Source of the DNA: Limnobacter sp.
GTDB lineage: Bacteria > Pseudomonadota > Gammaproteobacteria > Burkholderiales > Burkholderiaceae_B
NCBI GenBank assembly: GCA_029866125.1
Contig: JARWZZ010000015.1
Span: forward strand, 186,001-250,000
DNA length: 64,000 nucleotides
Reading direction: 5' to 3'
Below are positions 35,942 to 45,688 of the stretch, piece after piece. The first letter of the stretch is position 1. Each line of letters opens with the position of its first letter. The position numbers and the translations under genes were made by a program. Below the pieces are notes generated by a model. That model was not told the DNA's origin. It ran no database searches and was given only the letters and a program-made list of their open reading frames with translations.

Positions 35942-36619
35942 ATGATTAAGCTGCACCACCTCGAAAACTCAAGATCCCAACGCATCATCTGGCTGCTTGA
36001 AGAGCTAGGCCTTCCCTATGAGGTTGTTCGATACACGCGCGACAAAAAAACTTCGCTGGCCCCGCCCGAGTTGTTGAAAATTCACCCCTTGGGCAAATCC
36101 CCAGTTATAACGGATGGTGACATCACTGTGGCAGAATCGGCTGCCATTGTGGAATACCTGATGGAAAAGGCAGGGGGTAAGTTTCGCCCTGCGATGGGCA
36201 CTGAGGCCTGCCGCCAGTTCAACTTCTGGATGCATTTTGCAGAAGGCTCGGCCATGCCACCCCTGGTGATGACGCTGGTGTTCAACAAAATTGAAAATGC
36301 GCCAGTGCCTGCATTGCTCAAGCCTTTGATTTTGCCGATAGCACGCGGCATTTCCAAACAAGTCAAAACCGGCTTCATCAATCCCACGCTGGACAAACAG
36401 TTCAAATTTGTTGAAGACCATTTGAGCAAGAACGAGTGGTTTTGCGGCAATGAATTAAGCGGCGCAGACTTTATGATGATTTTCCCGCTGGAAGCCGCGA
36501 TGAACCGGGCGGGTGGTGTTAAAACAATGCCCAATATTCAAAAGTATGTGGCCAAAGTGCATGCCCTTCCAAGCTACAAAAAAGCGCTGGAAGTCGGCGG
36601 CCCTTACGATTACGCGTAA
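35942..36619 (+). CDS. Glutathione S-transferase family protein
   Basis: The protein has 225 residues from the ATG at 35942 (a TTG three codons earlier is possible). The thioredoxin-like N-domain holds the glutathione site (LHHLENSRSQRIIWLLEELGLPYEV; HPLGKSPVITDGD; VAESAAIVEYL), and the helical C-domain covers about 90-225. The serine of the NSRS motif is the likely catalytic residue. The physiological substrate cannot be told. No strong ribosome site is seen. The 12-base palindrome upstream may be its operator. Confidence 0.9.
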   Translation: MIKLHHLENSRSQRIIWLLEELGLPYEVVRYTRDKKTSLAPPELLKIHPLGKSPVITDGDITVAESAAIVEYLMEKAGGKFRPAMGTEACRQFNFWMHFAEGSAMPPLVMTLVFNKIENAPVPALLKPLILPIARGISKQVKTGFINPTLDKQFKFVEDHLSKNEWFCGNELSGADFMMIFPLEAAMNRAGGVKTMPNIQKYVAKVHALPSYKKALEVGGPYDYA

Positions 36620-36640
36620 ACATTTCGTAGAAGTTGAAAT

Positions 36641-37495
36641 ATGAACCAGACCTACACCACATCCATTGATCAAAAAGCGTTTGTCCACTCCTTTCAAGGC
36701 CGCGGACAAGTGGTTCGAGACGGCTTTTATCTTCCAGTGGAAGTGGGTATGGAGCTTCAGCCAGGCGACCGGATCAGCGCATATGAGGATTCTCGTGCCG
36801 AAGTCTCCTTCACCGGCGTTAGCACCAAACTGGTCCTTGCAAATGGTTCTGCCGCGACACTGAACATGCAAGTCACTGACCCTGCACAAGGTCCGCAATG
36901 GGTTGCATCCAACTTATACGGCACCAAAGTGTTTTTTGAAGAAGGCGTCTCACCCGTTCAACTTGCAGCAACAAATGCAGTTTCAATGCCCGCAGAGGAA
37001 GCCAAACCCAACCCGGAAGCCAAACCGCAAGTGGATTTGGACACACCGGGCTCATCCAGCATGATGGGTTTGTTTTCCTACGAAAAGGGGCAGGGCACAC
37101 AAGCCGGTAAAGGTGAACCAAGCAGCACATTCCCTGTGATGGAAACCGTGGCTGGCGTGGCTGGAGTTGCATTGCTCGCAGGTGGAGTATCAAGCGATGA
37201 GGATGACGACACCACACTGACCACAGCAGCAGAGGCTGGATTTTCTGACGGCAGCACTGCAAGCGGGGGCACGGCTAGCAGCGGCAGTGGCTCAAACATG
37301 GGCACGGGAGGCACTGCGGGCCAAGGGGGGGAACCAGCCACAGATACGCCTAACGACATGCCCACAGACACACCATCAGACAACCCTCTGGATATGCTTC
37401 TTGCCGCCACGCCACTGGGCGACGCCCTTGCACCAATTACCTCGGTTGCATCTGCAGCGGGTTTGGAAACATTGACAGGCTTATTGCCTATCTAA
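36641..37495 (+). CDS. Unrecognised protein with retention-module-like N-terminus
   Basis: The protein has 284 residues and no signal peptide. Residues about 18-90 form a small beta domain (VVRDGFYLPVEVGMELQPGD, then RAEVSF and LANGSAATL) that resembles FecR-like modules and the N-terminal retention module of LapA/BapA adhesins. After an acidic/proline linker comes a short hydrophobic stretch (VAGVAGVALLAGGV, about 170), a run of aspartates, and a Gly/Ser/Thr/Ala-rich low-complexity tail. No giant adhesin follows, as SCO is convergent six bases away. It could be a shortened adhesin or a stand-alone envelope protein. The function is unknown. Confidence 0.65.
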   Translation: MNQTYTTSIDQKAFVHSFQGRGQVVRDGFYLPVEVGMELQPGDRISAYEDSRAEVSFTGVSTKLVLANGSAATLNMQVTDPAQGPQWVASNLYGTKVFFEEGVSPVQLAATNAVSMPAEEAKPNPEAKPQVDLDTPGSSSMMGLFSYEKGQGTQAGKGEPSSTFPVMETVAGVAGVALLAGGVSSDEDDDTTLTTAAEAGFSDGSTASGGTASSGSGSNMGTGGTAGQGGEPATDTPNDMPTDTPSDNPLDMLLAATPLGDALAPITSVASAAGLETLTGLLPI

Positions 37496-37501
37496 AGGCA
37501 C

Positions 37502-38125
37502 TTAAAGCAGCTGCTTTACATCCTTAACCACAGGCTGAATGTCGGCATTGTGGCGCACCAGTAAACGCAGTGCGCCCGTTTTGTCAAACACGTAGCTGGT
37601 GGTTGAATGGTCCATCAGGTACTGCCCCTCAACCTTGCCGTCTACTTTTTGCGAGAAAACCCGCAGGCCTTTTAACAAGGGTTGAAGCTCTTCCTCTGTA
37701 CCCGTCAAGGCCTGAAAACTTTGATCGAATTTGGGCACGTAATTGCGCAACAGCTCAGGGGTGTCCCGCTTGGGGTCCACGGATACAAATATAACCTGCA
37801 GGTCTTTGCCATCATCACCCAATGCTTGGCGAATTTGCGACCACTGTTGAAGGGTCACAGGGCATACATCTGGGCAATGTGTGTAGCCAAAAAACATGGC
37901 AACCACTTGGCCCTTGTAACTGTCCAAAGTGCGAACTTCACCCGACAAATCTTTCAACTGAAAGGGTGCTGTCAATGCCGAGCCAGTAATATCGGTGTTG
38001 GTGAATTTGGTTTTGTAATCACAGCCGCTTAACAACAAAACCGACAATGCCGACAAACCCAGCAAGCTGGCAGACAAAACCAAACCGAAAATCCCTGAAC
38101 GCGCAACGCGCTTGACTTGATTCAT
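37502..38125 (-). CDS. SCO1/SenC copper chaperone lipoprotein
   Basis: The protein has 207 residues with a lipoprotein signal (LLLSGC lipobox, cysteine at about 35). The thioredoxin-like domain has the copper motif CPDVC and the distal histidine (DHSTTSYVFD). It is anchored in the membrane facing the periplasm and supplies copper to the CuA site of the oxidase subunit encoded by coxB. It is the last gene of the oxidase-assembly run, six bases after ctaB. Confidence 0.93.
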   Translation of the reverse strand: MNQVKRVARSGIFGLVLSASLLGLSALSVLLLSGCDYKTKFTNTDITGSALTAPFQLKDLSGEVRTLDSYKGQVVAMFFGYTHCPDVCPVTLQQWSQIRQALGDDGKDLQVIFVSVDPKRDTPELLRNYVPKFDQSFQALTGTEEELQPLLKGLRVFSQKVDGKVEGQYLMDHSTTSYVFDKTGALRLLVRHNADIQPVVKDVKQLL

Positions 38126-38130
38126 GTGTA

Positions 38131-39048
38131 TTAGACCATCACGTAATGATCAACCAACAAGGCTGCAAACAAAAAGGACAGGTAGGCAATTGAGAAGGTA
38201 AATGCCTTCTTGGCCAACGCATCACTGTAGTTTTTCCAGATTTTCCAGCCATAGCCGATGAAAATGGCATTCAAAATAAGGGCTGAAACCAGGTAGATCA
38301 AGCCACTCATTTGCATGGCAAATGGAATCAGCGTGGTGGCCGCCAGCATGATGGTGTACAGAAACACATGGAACTGCGTGAACTCTGCACCATGTGTCAC
38401 AGGCAGCATAGGCAAGCCCGCCTTGGCGTACTCTTGAGTGCGATACAAAGCCAAAGCCCAAAAATGGGGCGGGGTCCACACAAAAATAATCAAAAACAGC
38501 ACCAAGGCTTCTGCTGACACGCTGTTGGTTACAGCAGCCCAACCCAACACCGGAGGCATTGCACCGGAAGCACCGCCAATCACAATGTTCTGGGGCGTAT
38601 TTGGCTTCAAAATCAGGGTGTAAATAATGGCATAACCCACAAATGTGGCCAGAGTAAGCCACATGGTCAGCGGGTTTACAAACGCGTACAAAATCCACAC
38701 GCCCAAACCACCCACCGCACCTGAAAACAACAAGGTTTGTATGGAATTGAGCTCGCCACGTGGCAAAGGGCGGGCGCGAGTACGCGCCATCACTGCATCA
38801 ATTTGTTGCTCAACCAAGCAATTGAAAGCCGCTGCGGCGCCTGCCACTAACCAAATGCCCGCTGTACCAGCAATCAAAATTTGCGCGCTGGGCAAGTCTG
38901 GCGTGGCCAAAAACATACCAATCACTGCGCAAAAAACAATCAAAAGCACCACGCGTGGCTTGGTAAGCACCCAGTACTGTTTAGCGACATGTGAAATATT
39001 GGCCACGGCGTTCTTTGAAATGTTGGTGTTTATGGTTGTGACTTTCAT
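38131..39048 (-). CDS. ctaB: Protoheme IX farnesyltransferase (heme O synthase)
   Basis: The protein has 305 residues and about eight to nine membrane helices. It is a UbiA-type prenyltransferase: the first aspartate-rich motif is [20 protein letters not shown], shown by [13 protein letters not shown], and a second region has [17 protein letters not shown]. It converts heme b to heme O with farnesyl diphosphate. It lies ten bases after ctaA, which performs the next step to heme A. Confidence 0.95.
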   Translation of the reverse strand: MKVTTINTNISKNAVANISHVAKQYWVLTKPRVVLLIVFCAVIGMFLATPDLPSAQILIAGTAGIWLVAGAAAAFNCLVEQQIDAVMARTRARPLPRGELNSIQTLLFSGAVGGLGVWILYAFVNPLTMWLTLATFVGYAIIYTLILKPNTPQNIVIGGASGAMPPVLGWAAVTNSVSAEALVLFLIIFVWTPPHFWALALYRTQEYAKAGLPMLPVTHGAEFTQFHVFLYTIMLAATTLIPFAMQMSGLIYLVSALILNAIFIGYGWKIWKNYSDALAKKAFTFSIAYLSFLFAALLVDHYVMV

Positions 39049-39058
39049 GGTGTGTCGG

Positions 39059-40063
39059 TCATCGTGGTCTGTGTACCAGCCCGGAAAGGCGATAGTTTAC
39101 CAAGATGAGGGTAACCAACAAAAGAGCTGCCCCTCCATTGTGGGCTACAGCCAACCACAATGGCAAATGAAACACCACATTACCGATGCCCATGGCCACT
39201 TGAAGTGTCAAAACTGCTACCACTTTAATGGCTAGCATTTGGGTACCTGGCTGGCGCCACAAATTAAAAGCCAGCAATCCCAGAATAAGAGTTACCACCA
39301 GTGCGCCAATTCGGTGTGTGAAATGAATTGCAGTCAAGGAGGCCACATTGAGCATTTGGCCGTCGGGTGTTTCCCCCAACTCCCTCTTGATGTGGAAAGC
39401 ATGTTCAAACTCCATATGGGGCCACATGCTGCCTTGGCAGGTAGGAAAGTCGGTGCAAACCACAGCCGCATAATTGGTGCTAACCCAGCCCCCAAGAACA
39501 ATCTGCGCAATCACTGCAAGTAAACCCACGCGGGCCAGTAGCTGCAAGCGGTGTAAGTCTTTGGGGGGCGCTACCGTGCGGGCAGGCGATGTTTGTCGCA
39601 ACCACAGCCAAGCCAGCATGGCCAACACGGTCATACCACCGATCAAATGCCCAGTCACAATTGCGGGTTTGAGCAACATAGTGACTGTCCACGCGCCAAA
39701 CGCACCTTGCAAACAAACCACGCCGACCAACGCAGTGGCTAGCCAAGGCTTCTGCTGCAATTGCTCACGCTTTTTCCATGCCAAATAGGCAATACCAATA
39801 ATCAGAAAGCCCAAGAAAGTTGCAATATAGCGGTGCACCATCTCTTTCCAAGCTTTGGGGATGGACACTGGGCCATGTTCACCGCCCTGCTCTGCCACCG
39901 CCTCAGCGATTTCCCCGGCTGCATGGGTGGGGGTAAGTTTGCCGTAGCAGCCAGGCCAATCAGGACATCCCAAACCCGCATCGGACAAACGCACATACGC
40001 GCCCAACATGATTAAACCGAAGGTCAACAATGTGGTAAACACCACCAACTTCTTGAAACTCAT
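39059..40063 (-). CDS. ctaA: Heme A synthase
   Basis: From the ATG at 40063, which follows AGGTGG at eight bases, the protein has 334 residues; an upstream start at 40111 is less likely. Eight membrane helices and the conserved histidines are present: [18 protein letters not shown] near the start, [20 protein letters not shown] and HNGGAALLL. It oxidises the C8 methyl of heme O to give heme A for the aa3 oxidase. It sits between the SCO-like gene and ctaB. Confidence 0.94.
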   Translation of the reverse strand: MSFKKLVVFTTLLTFGLIMLGAYVRLSDAGLGCPDWPGCYGKLTPTHAAGEIAEAVAEQGGEHGPVSIPKAWKEMVHRYIATFLGFLIIGIAYLAWKKREQLQQKPWLATALVGVVCLQGAFGAWTVTMLLKPAIVTGHLIGGMTVLAMLAWLWLRQTSPARTVAPPKDLHRLQLLARVGLLAVIAQIVLGGWVSTNYAAVVCTDFPTCQGSMWPHMEFEHAFHIKRELGETPDGQMLNVASLTAIHFTHRIGALVVTLILGLLAFNLWRQPGTQMLAIKVVAVLTLQVAMGIGNVVFHLPLWLAVAHNGGAALLLVTLILVNYRLSGLVHRPR

Positions 40064-40089
40064 ACTACTACCACCTGAATAATCAACAA

Positions 40090-40764
40090 TTACCCGATAT
40101 TGGATGCCCACAGCAAACGGGACACATCCTTTCTAAATTTCTGGAAGTCCAAGGTGTCGTTGCGTGGGAAGCGCATCATGACGTGGCCCAATGGGTCGGC
40201 CATAAAAATATGGTCCTCAAGTGCACCCACTTCCGCGCTACCTTTGGTGCCGACCAAACCTTGGCTTAGTGGCAACCACTGTTGCAAATCACGGCTTGAG
40301 GCTCGTACAAAGTGCACATCTGGGAACTGCCGCAGCAAAAGGGTATCCAGCGGACCATCATCCGTGACAAAGGCAACCCGCTCAATGCGGAACATGTCTT
40401 TGCCCTTGGTTTTGCGTGCCTGACGCTGGTAGAACATTGCATTTTGGCATGTCTCGTTGCAGTTGCTTTTAATGGCTTGAATCAATACCCACTTACCATC
40501 CAGCTGGGACATGGTGAAGTCTTCACCATTGATGTCTTTGAACACCGTTTTAGACACATCCACTTGCGGAGACAAGATGGTGCCGTAATTGTTCGTCGTT
40601 TCAGGTTTGTTAAAGAAATACAAATAAAACGCCGCAACAATAGGCAAAGCACAGGTCAGAAACACCATGATGATGGTGCGTCTGCTTTTGGCCAAAGCTT
40701 TGGGGTCCAATGGCTTGGGTGTACTGCGTGTGGCACTGTTATTGGTACCGGTGCTGCTATCCAT
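40090..40764 (-). CDS. SCO-like membrane-anchored thioredoxin-fold protein
   Basis: The protein has 224 residues from the ATG at 40764 (AAGGAC upstream); the frame stays open 36 codons further but that part overlaps SURF1. One membrane helix lies near residues 30-55 (IIMVFLTCALPIVAAFYLYFF). The periplasmic part is SCO-like, with a CXXXC-type pair (NCNETCQ) and a distal region where DHIFMADPLG replaces the usual HSTTSY, so a histidine is present in a changed setting. It is a standard member of Burkholderiales oxidase clusters and is probably an assembly factor. Confidence 0.82.
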   Translation of the reverse strand: MDSSTGTNNSATRSTPKPLDPKALAKSRRTIIMVFLTCALPIVAAFYLYFFNKPETTNNYGTILSPQVDVSKTVFKDINGEDFTMSQLDGKWVLIQAIKSNCNETCQNAMFYQRQARKTKGKDMFRIERVAFVTDDGPLDTLLLRQFPDVHFVRASSRDLQQWLPLSQGLVGTKGSAEVGALEDHIFMADPLGHVMMRFPRNDTLDFQKFRKDVSRLLWASNIG

Positions 40765-40852
40765 GCTTGTCCTTATACAACTGCATTGAACTTCATTAAG
40801 TGCGACCCGTATTTTAATCCTTACTTGTCTCTTTACATGTACTCGCTGGCGC

Positions 40853-41716
40853 TTAGTGGCGCTTACTGTCACTTACCCGAGCAAAAAACTCACGGTATGT
40901 AAAAAACAAGGTCAATAAAATCAATACTGTAGTCATGGCATACCACTGGAAAGCATAGCCTTTGTGCTTGGCCACCTGCTCTGGCAATTTTACCGCGCTG
41001 AGGTAAAAGCCGTCCTTTTGAGTCACGCCTGACGCCTGGGTGGATGTTTGCTCCATCGGCTGTAGAGTCAACACGTAGTTGGACACATGTTGCTTGGTCA
41101 ACTCTTGAAACTCTTCTGCGCTGAAGTTAGACCACACCTCGTACCCCACGGATTGATCTTTGTGGATGGAGTCCTTTGCCTGACCGATGCTCATGCCCCA
41201 TAGTTCTGCAGATTGCGCAAAACGAGGCAATAAAGTTGCTTTAAGTAAGAAACTTGTCTCATCTGACCTTAAGCTGTCAGTGGGCATTGGCGGTGCTTCC
41301 CTTGGGTTTTGAGGGTTGCGCAGTAACAAGCCACGGTCTACGGGAATTAAAAACGCCGAGCCCTCTGGCTTAAACCCCTGTATAACCTGCACTGCGGGGC
41401 GGCCAGTGACCTGCCTGTTGTCGATGTAAACCAAAGCTTTCGGATCGAACTGGCCTGCAATTTCTACTTTGCGATAAGAAAGTGCCTCCACATCAACAAC
41501 CTGCTCTTTGAACGTAAGCGCTTCCGCATTCAAAGCCTTCACCTGACGTTGATGCAGGTCCAATTTCTGTTGCGCACGATCAGTCTGCCATTGCCCCAAA
41601 TTGAATGTGACGGCACCCAAACCAAAACCCAGCATCAAGGTGATCAGGAGTTTGACTGGCTTAAGTTCTGGCCTTGTGGTTGGCCTCGGTTTTGATTTTA
41701 ATTCCGCATCAACCAT
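40853..41716 (-). CDS. SURF1 family cytochrome oxidase assembly protein
   Basis: The protein has 287 residues with two membrane helices, one near each end (LLITLMLGFGLGAVTFNLGQWQ and YAFQWYAMTTVLILLTLFF), and a large periplasmic domain between them. The family signatures include FNLGQWQTDRAQQK and the late AFQWYAM motif. It helps insert heme A into subunit I. It is divergent from the DUF2909 gene across 37 bases and reads on into the SCO-like gene. Confidence 0.92.
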   Translation of the reverse strand: MVDAELKSKPRPTTRPELKPVKLLITLMLGFGLGAVTFNLGQWQTDRAQQKLDLHQRQVKALNAEALTFKEQVVDVEALSYRKVEIAGQFDPKALVYIDNRQVTGRPAVQVIQGFKPEGSAFLIPVDRGLLLRNPQNPREAPPMPTDSLRSDETSFLLKATLLPRFAQSAELWGMSIGQAKDSIHKDQSVGYEVWSNFSAEEFQELTKQHVSNYVLTLQPMEQTSTQASGVTQKDGFYLSAVKLPEQVAKHKGYAFQWYAMTTVLILLTLFFTYREFFARVSDSKRH

Positions 41717-41753
41717 GACATACTTCTACTTTAGGCATTTCTTTTACAGCACC

Positions 41754-41954
41754 ATGAAGTTAGTTGTTGGCATTGCTTTTTTGATCATTTTGGGCAGCTT
41801 GGGTTCCGCTTTTTATTTTCTGATGAAAGATAAAAGTCAGTCTTCAAGAACCGTGAATGCGCTTTCGGTACGAATTGGACTTTCCGTCGTACTTTTCCTG
41901 TGCATCCTGTTTTCTTACTGGATGGGATGGATCGAGTCTACGGGCATTCGTTAA
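41754..41954 (+). CDS. Twin-transmembrane protein, DUF2909 family
   Basis: The protein has 66 residues from the ATG at 41754; a longer frame upstream overlaps the divergent SURF1 gene and is rejected. Two membrane helices (VVGIAFLIILGSLGSAFYFL and IGLSVVLFLCILFSYWMGW) are joined by a basic loop (KDKSQSSRTVNAL). Small proteins of this family sit in this position in Burkholderiales oxidase clusters. It is the only plus-strand gene within the oxidase region and is closed by a strong terminator. Confidence 0.85.
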   Translation: MKLVVGIAFLIILGSLGSAFYFLMKDKSQSSRTVNALSVRIGLSVVLFLCILFSYWMGWIESTGIR

Positions 41955-41965
41955 GACAAAGACAT

Positions 41966-42004
41966 AAAAAAAGCCACTCGGTTTAGTACCGGTGGCTTTT
42001 TTTT
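41966..42004 (+). terminator. Rho-independent terminator between DUF2909 gene and coxC
   Basis: A stem of AGCCAC (41972-41977) and CGGT (41979-41982), with one bulged T, pairs with ACCG-GTGGCT (41988-41997). It is flanked by seven A on the left and eight T on the right. It serves both convergent genes. Confidence 0.9.
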
Positions 42005-42059
42005 ACTCTACCTGCTTCAGGTAGAGCTTCGATGTTTGGCCAATCATTACCACTGCTGA

Positions 42060-42917
42060 TTACAGCCAGTAAACAATGATGTACAAGCCCAACCAAACCA
42101 CGTCCACGAAGTGCCAGTACCAGGCGGCTGCTTCAAAAGCAAAATGGCTTTTGGGTGTGAAGTGACCCTTCATGCAACGCAGCATGATGAAGAACAACAT
42201 GATGGCACCGATGGTCACGTGGAATCCGTGGAAACCGGTCAACATGAAGAAGGTTGAGCCGTAAACGCCAGACGTCAGCTTCAGGTTCAGGTCCTGATAG
42301 GCGTGCATGTATTCATACACTTGGAAACCCATGAACACCGCGCCCAATAACACGGTCAAAGCCAAATTGAACACCAACTTACCGCGCTGGTTGGCAATCA
42401 AAGCATGGTGAGCAATCGTCAATGTAATGCCAGAAGTCAACAGCAACGCAGTGTTGATTGTAGGGATTGGCCAGGGGCCTACTGTTGTAAATCCTTCAAC
42501 AGTACCTGCAGGCCCAGTGTTGGGCCATGCGGCTGAGAAGTCGGGCCACAGGATGGATTTGTGATCCAGATCGCCCAACCAAGGCATCGCGATTGCACGC
42601 GCGTAAAACAGTGCCCCAAAGAAGGATGCGAAAAACATCACTTCAGAGAAAATGAACCAGCCCATGCTCCAGCGGAAAGACACATCCACACGATCGCTGT
42701 ACATTCCGCCAACAGACTCACCCACTACCGCCTTGAACCAGCAATACAGAACGTAGAACAGCATGGCCATGCTGAACGCAAATGCGATCGGGGCCCATGA
42801 AACACCGTTGACCCAGTTGGATGCACCGATAATGAAGAACAGCATTGCAAACGCGCCCAGAATGGGCCACTGGGACAGCCCAGGCACGAAATAGTACGGT
42901 GCATTCGTCGCACGCAT
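42060..42917 (-). CDS. coxC: Cytochrome c oxidase subunit III
   Basis: The protein has 285 residues and seven membrane helices. Conserved subunit III features include SEVMFFASFFGALFYARA, a long second loop (about 110-150), AHHALIANQRGKL and the C-terminal FEAAAWYWHFVDVVWLGLY, shown by AAWYWHFVDVVW. It stabilises the catalytic core of the aa3 oxidase and guides oxygen and proton traffic. It ends beside the shared terminator. Confidence 0.96.
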   Translation of the reverse strand: MRATNAPYYFVPGLSQWPILGAFAMLFFIIGASNWVNGVSWAPIAFAFSMAMLFYVLYCWFKAVVGESVGGMYSDRVDVSFRWSMGWFIFSEVMFFASFFGALFYARAIAMPWLGDLDHKSILWPDFSAAWPNTGPAGTVEGFTTVGPWPIPTINTALLLTSGITLTIAHHALIANQRGKLVFNLALTVLLGAVFMGFQVYEYMHAYQDLNLKLTSGVYGSTFFMLTGFHGFHVTIGAIMLFFIMLRCMKGHFTPKSHFAFEAAAWYWHFVDVVWLGLYIIVYWL

Positions 42918-43045
42918 GGTGGATCTCCTATTACTCTAAGTTTAAATTCTTCTGTGGTGACAGGCAGCTTGCTTTGAAATATTTCTTATTTTGAAATACT
43001 TATTAACCAGCTACCCACGACCTTGCCTTATTAATTCATCTGCAA

Positions 43046-43264
43046 TCAGTTCACAACCTGATTAACAATCACAATCAAAATCACTATAAACGCCAGCGCT
43101 GCCAATAAACCCACGATGATCACATGCACGGGGTTTAGCCTTTGCATGTCCTCGGTGTGACTTTTACCTTTTCTTACCCCGAAGAAGGACCACAACACTG
43201 CATTTAAGGTTTGCATGAAAGTGGCTTTTTCTGGTTTTCGCTTGTCAGTCACTTTCACGCCCAA
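43046..43264 (-). CDS. DUF2970 family small membrane protein
   Basis: The protein has up to 72 residues with one C-terminal membrane helix (VHVIIVGLLAALAFIVILIVIV) after a basic amphipathic stretch containing VLWSFFGVRKGK, the DUF2970 hallmark. The frame starts with TTG at 43264; a GTG at 43258 or an ATG at 43216 are other possible starts. It lies between ctaG and coxC, its usual place in the order, and probably aids oxidase assembly; the function is unproven. Confidence 0.8.
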   Translation of the reverse strand: MGVKVTDKRKPEKATFMQTLNAVLWSFFGVRKGKSHTEDMQRLNPVHVIIVGLLAALAFIVILIVIVNQVVN

Positions 43265-43274
43265 TCAGTTACTT

Positions 43275-43856
43275 CTAGTTACTTTTCAAACCGGTGTCCA
43301 CCTGTGCGGTTGCGCCTGCCACTCCGAAAAACGTGTAAGACAGCGTGATCGTGTGGACATCATCGGGCAATTCGTTACCCACTACAAATGCGACTGGAAA
43401 CTTACGAGTTTCACCCGGTTTAAACTTTTGCTGCTCAAAACAAAAACACTCCAGCTTATTGAAGTGTGCGGCTGCTTTCATCGGCAAATAACTGGGTATG
43501 GCCTGCCCTGATGCTTGTTGGGAAGTTGCATTTTCAATCTCGTACACCACGGTAATCAATTCACCTGGATGAACTGTTTTTGTGTTTACTTCCGGCTTGA
43601 AACGCCACTCACCACGCTCATTCGCATCAAATACTACTTTGATTGATCTGCTGGTATCCACCTGCGTGTTTTTCAGCACATCTTCTTTCTTCATGTCCTT
43701 GCGAGCAAGCACGTTGATGCCGGTGATTTCGCAAATGGCCTTGTAAATAGGCACCAATGCATAACCAAAACCAAACATCGCAACCACAATAATCATCAGG
43801 CGGACAAGCATTTGCTTGTTGAAACTGAACCCTGGACCTGACGATGGACTGGACAT
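43275..43856 (-). CDS. ctaG: Cytochrome c oxidase assembly protein CtaG/Cox11
   Basis: The protein has 193 residues: one membrane helix (LMIIVVAMFGFGYALVPIYKAICEITG, core MIIVVAMFGFGYALVPIY) followed by a periplasmic copper-binding beta domain with the paired-cysteine motif CFCFEQQ. It delivers copper to the CuB site of subunit I. It lies ten bases upstream of the DUF2970 gene and 24 after the small assembly gene. Confidence 0.95.
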   Translation of the reverse strand: MSSPSSGPGFSFNKQMLVRLMIIVVAMFGFGYALVPIYKAICEITGINVLARKDMKKEDVLKNTQVDTSRSIKVVFDANERGEWRFKPEVNTKTVHPGELITVVYEIENATSQQASGQAIPSYLPMKAAAHFNKLECFCFEQQKFKPGETRKFPVAFVVGNELPDDVHTITLSYTFFGVAGATAQVDTGLKSN

Positions 43857-43880
43857 ACTGCTACCTGCCTTTGGACTTTT

Positions 43881-44060
43881 TTACTGCATCAAACTAAAAA
43901 TACTGGGCTCGAATACTTTGCGAAGCAGAATCCCGAGGAAAAATATCGCCACCACTGAACCCAAAATCCAAGCTGTACGCTTGTTTTGGCGGTTTTGTTG
44001 CTCAAGTCGCTGTTGCTGATTGGCTAGCAACTTGAGCTGTTCGGAATCCTGCTTGCTCAT
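43881..44060 (-). CDS. Cytochrome oxidase small assembly protein
   Basis: The protein has 59 residues from the ATG at 44060. A GTG at 44072 overlaps the coxA stop as GTGA and would add four residues with translational coupling; either start is possible. A glutamine-rich helical head (LKLLANQQQRLEQQNRQNKR) precedes one membrane helix (AWILGSVVAIFFLGILL). Genes like it occur between coxA and ctaG in Burkholderiales. The role in oxidase assembly is by position. Confidence 0.78.
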   Translation of the reverse strand: MSKQDSEQLKLLANQQQRLEQQNRQNKRTAWILGSVVAIFFLGILLRKVFEPSIFSLMQ

Positions 44061-44068
44061 ATCGGACT

Positions 44069-45667
44069 TCACTTCACCAACGGTGGTTCTTCAAACGTGT
44101 GGAATGGCGCTGGTGATGGAATAGTCCACTCCAGACCTTCTGCACCTTCCCATGGAGAGGCTGGTGCTTTTTCACCTTGCTGGAATGTCCAAGCCTTCAA
44201 TACAGCCCACAGGAAAATCAGCTGTGACAAACCAAACCAGAACGCACCTACAGTGGCGATGGCGTGGAAGTCAGTGAACTGAGTGGCATAGTCTGCGTAA
44301 CGACGTGGCATACCGCCCAAGCCCAAGAAGTGCATTGGGAAGAATGTGACGTTGAAGCTGATCAGTGAAGACCAGAAGTGCAGCTTGCCCAGCTTTTCGC
44401 TGTACATGCGGCCAGACCACTTGGGTAGCCAGTAGTAAGTACCTGCAAACAGCGCAAACAGTGAACCAGCAACCAACACGTAGTGGAAGTGGGCAACCAC
44501 GTAGTACGTGTCTTGCAGCTGAATGTCGATTGGGGCAATCGCCAAAATTACGCCTGTCAAACCACCCATGGTGAACACGAAAATGAAACCCACTGCGAAC
44601 AGCATGGGAGTTTCGAATGTCATCGCGCCCTTCCACATGGTGGCCAGCCAGTTAAACACTTTCACGCCTGTTGGTACTGCAATCAACATGGTTGCATACA
44701 TGAAGAACAGTTGGCCAGTCACTGGCATACCTGTTGTAAACATGTGGTGCGCCCAAACGATGAAGGACAGAATCGCGATGGATGCCGTCGCATACACCAT
44801 GGAGCTGTAACCAAACAGTGTTTTGCGAGAGAACGTTGGAACAATGTGAGAGATGATGCCGAAGGCCGGCAAAATCATGATGTACACCTCGGGATGACCG
44901 AAGAACCAGAAAATGTGCTGATACATCACAGGATCACCACCGCCAGCGGCGTTGAAGAAGGATGTACCAAAGTGACGGTCTGTCAGCACCATGGTAATCG
45001 CGCCAGCCAACACGGGCATCACGGCGATCAACAGGTAGGCTGTGATCAACCATGTCCATGCGAACATCGGCATTTTCATCAAGGTCATGCCGGGGGCGCG
45101 CATGTTCAAGATGGTGGTGATGATGTTGATGGAACCCATGATGGATGAAGCACCCAAGATGTGCATCGCGAAAATCGCCATGTCCATGCCCACGCCCATC
45201 TGTACAGACAGCGGTGCATACAATGTCCAGCCCGCAGCCGTTGCGCCGCCTGGCACAAAGAAAGATGCGGTCAGAATGATTGCGGCAGGTACCATCAGCC
45301 AGAAGCTGAAGTTGTTCATACGGGCAAAAGCCATGTCTGAACAGCCAATTTGAATCGGGATCATCCAGTTGGCAAAACCAACGAATGCAGGCATTACCGC
45401 ACCAAACACCATAATCAAACCGTGCATGGTGGTCAGCTGGTTGAAGAACTCAGGCTGGAACAGTTGCAAACCGGGCTCAAACAGCTCAGCGCGCAACATC
45501 AAGGCCAGTACACCGCCTTCTAGCAGCATGGCGAATGAAAAAATCAGGTACAGGGTACCAATGTCTTTGTGGTTGGTTGCGAACAACCAACGTCTCCACC
45601 CGTGTGGATGGTCGTGGGCATGGTCATCATGATGACCGTGTGCCAGATCTGCCGCGGTAGCGCTCAT
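44069..45667 (-). CDS. coxA: Cytochrome c oxidase subunit I
   Basis: The protein has 532 residues and twelve membrane helices. Ligands and active-site residues are in place: heme a histidine in [11 protein letters not shown], the CuB histidine and cross-linked tyrosine in [13 protein letters not shown], the CuB pair in VWAHHMF, and heme a3/a histidines in [12 protein letters not shown]. The glutamate/proton-channel region is of the A1 type (GHPEV). It reduces oxygen to water. The first 30 residues are histidine-rich ([14 protein letters not shown]), perhaps a metal-binding tail. Confidence 0.97.
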   Translation of the reverse strand: MSATAADLAHGHHDDHAHDHPHGWRRWLFATNHKDIGTLYLIFSFAMLLEGGVLALMLRAELFEPGLQLFQPEFFNQLTTMHGLIMVFGAVMPAFVGFANWMIPIQIGCSDMAFARMNNFSFWLMVPAAIILTASFFVPGGATAAGWTLYAPLSVQMGVGMDMAIFAMHILGASSIMGSINIITTILNMRAPGMTLMKMPMFAWTWLITAYLLIAVMPVLAGAITMVLTDRHFGTSFFNAAGGGDPVMYQHIFWFFGHPEVYIMILPAFGIISHIVPTFSRKTLFGYSSMVYATASIAILSFIVWAHHMFTTGMPVTGQLFFMYATMLIAVPTGVKVFNWLATMWKGAMTFETPMLFAVGFIFVFTMGGLTGVILAIAPIDIQLQDTYYVVAHFHYVLVAGSLFALFAGTYYWLPKWSGRMYSEKLGKLHFWSSLISFNVTFFPMHFLGLGGMPRRYADYATQFTDFHAIATVGAFWFGLSQLIFLWAVLKAWTFQQGEKAPASPWEGAEGLEWTIPSPAPFHTFEEPPLVK

Positions 45668-45688
45668 CTAAATCTCCTAAGCAATCTA

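Noticed and set aside
37503-37518. 16-base palindrome TAAAGCAGCTGCTTTA at the end of the SCO gene
   Set aside because: It covers the stop and last codons of the SCO gene, has no T run or loop suitable for a terminator, and can be explained by coding constraint.
44097-45632. Plus-strand frames opposite coxA, up to 221 codons
   Set aside because: coxA on the minus strand keeps every catalytic ligand; the opposite frames are rich in H, C and Q as expected of antisense to membrane helices.
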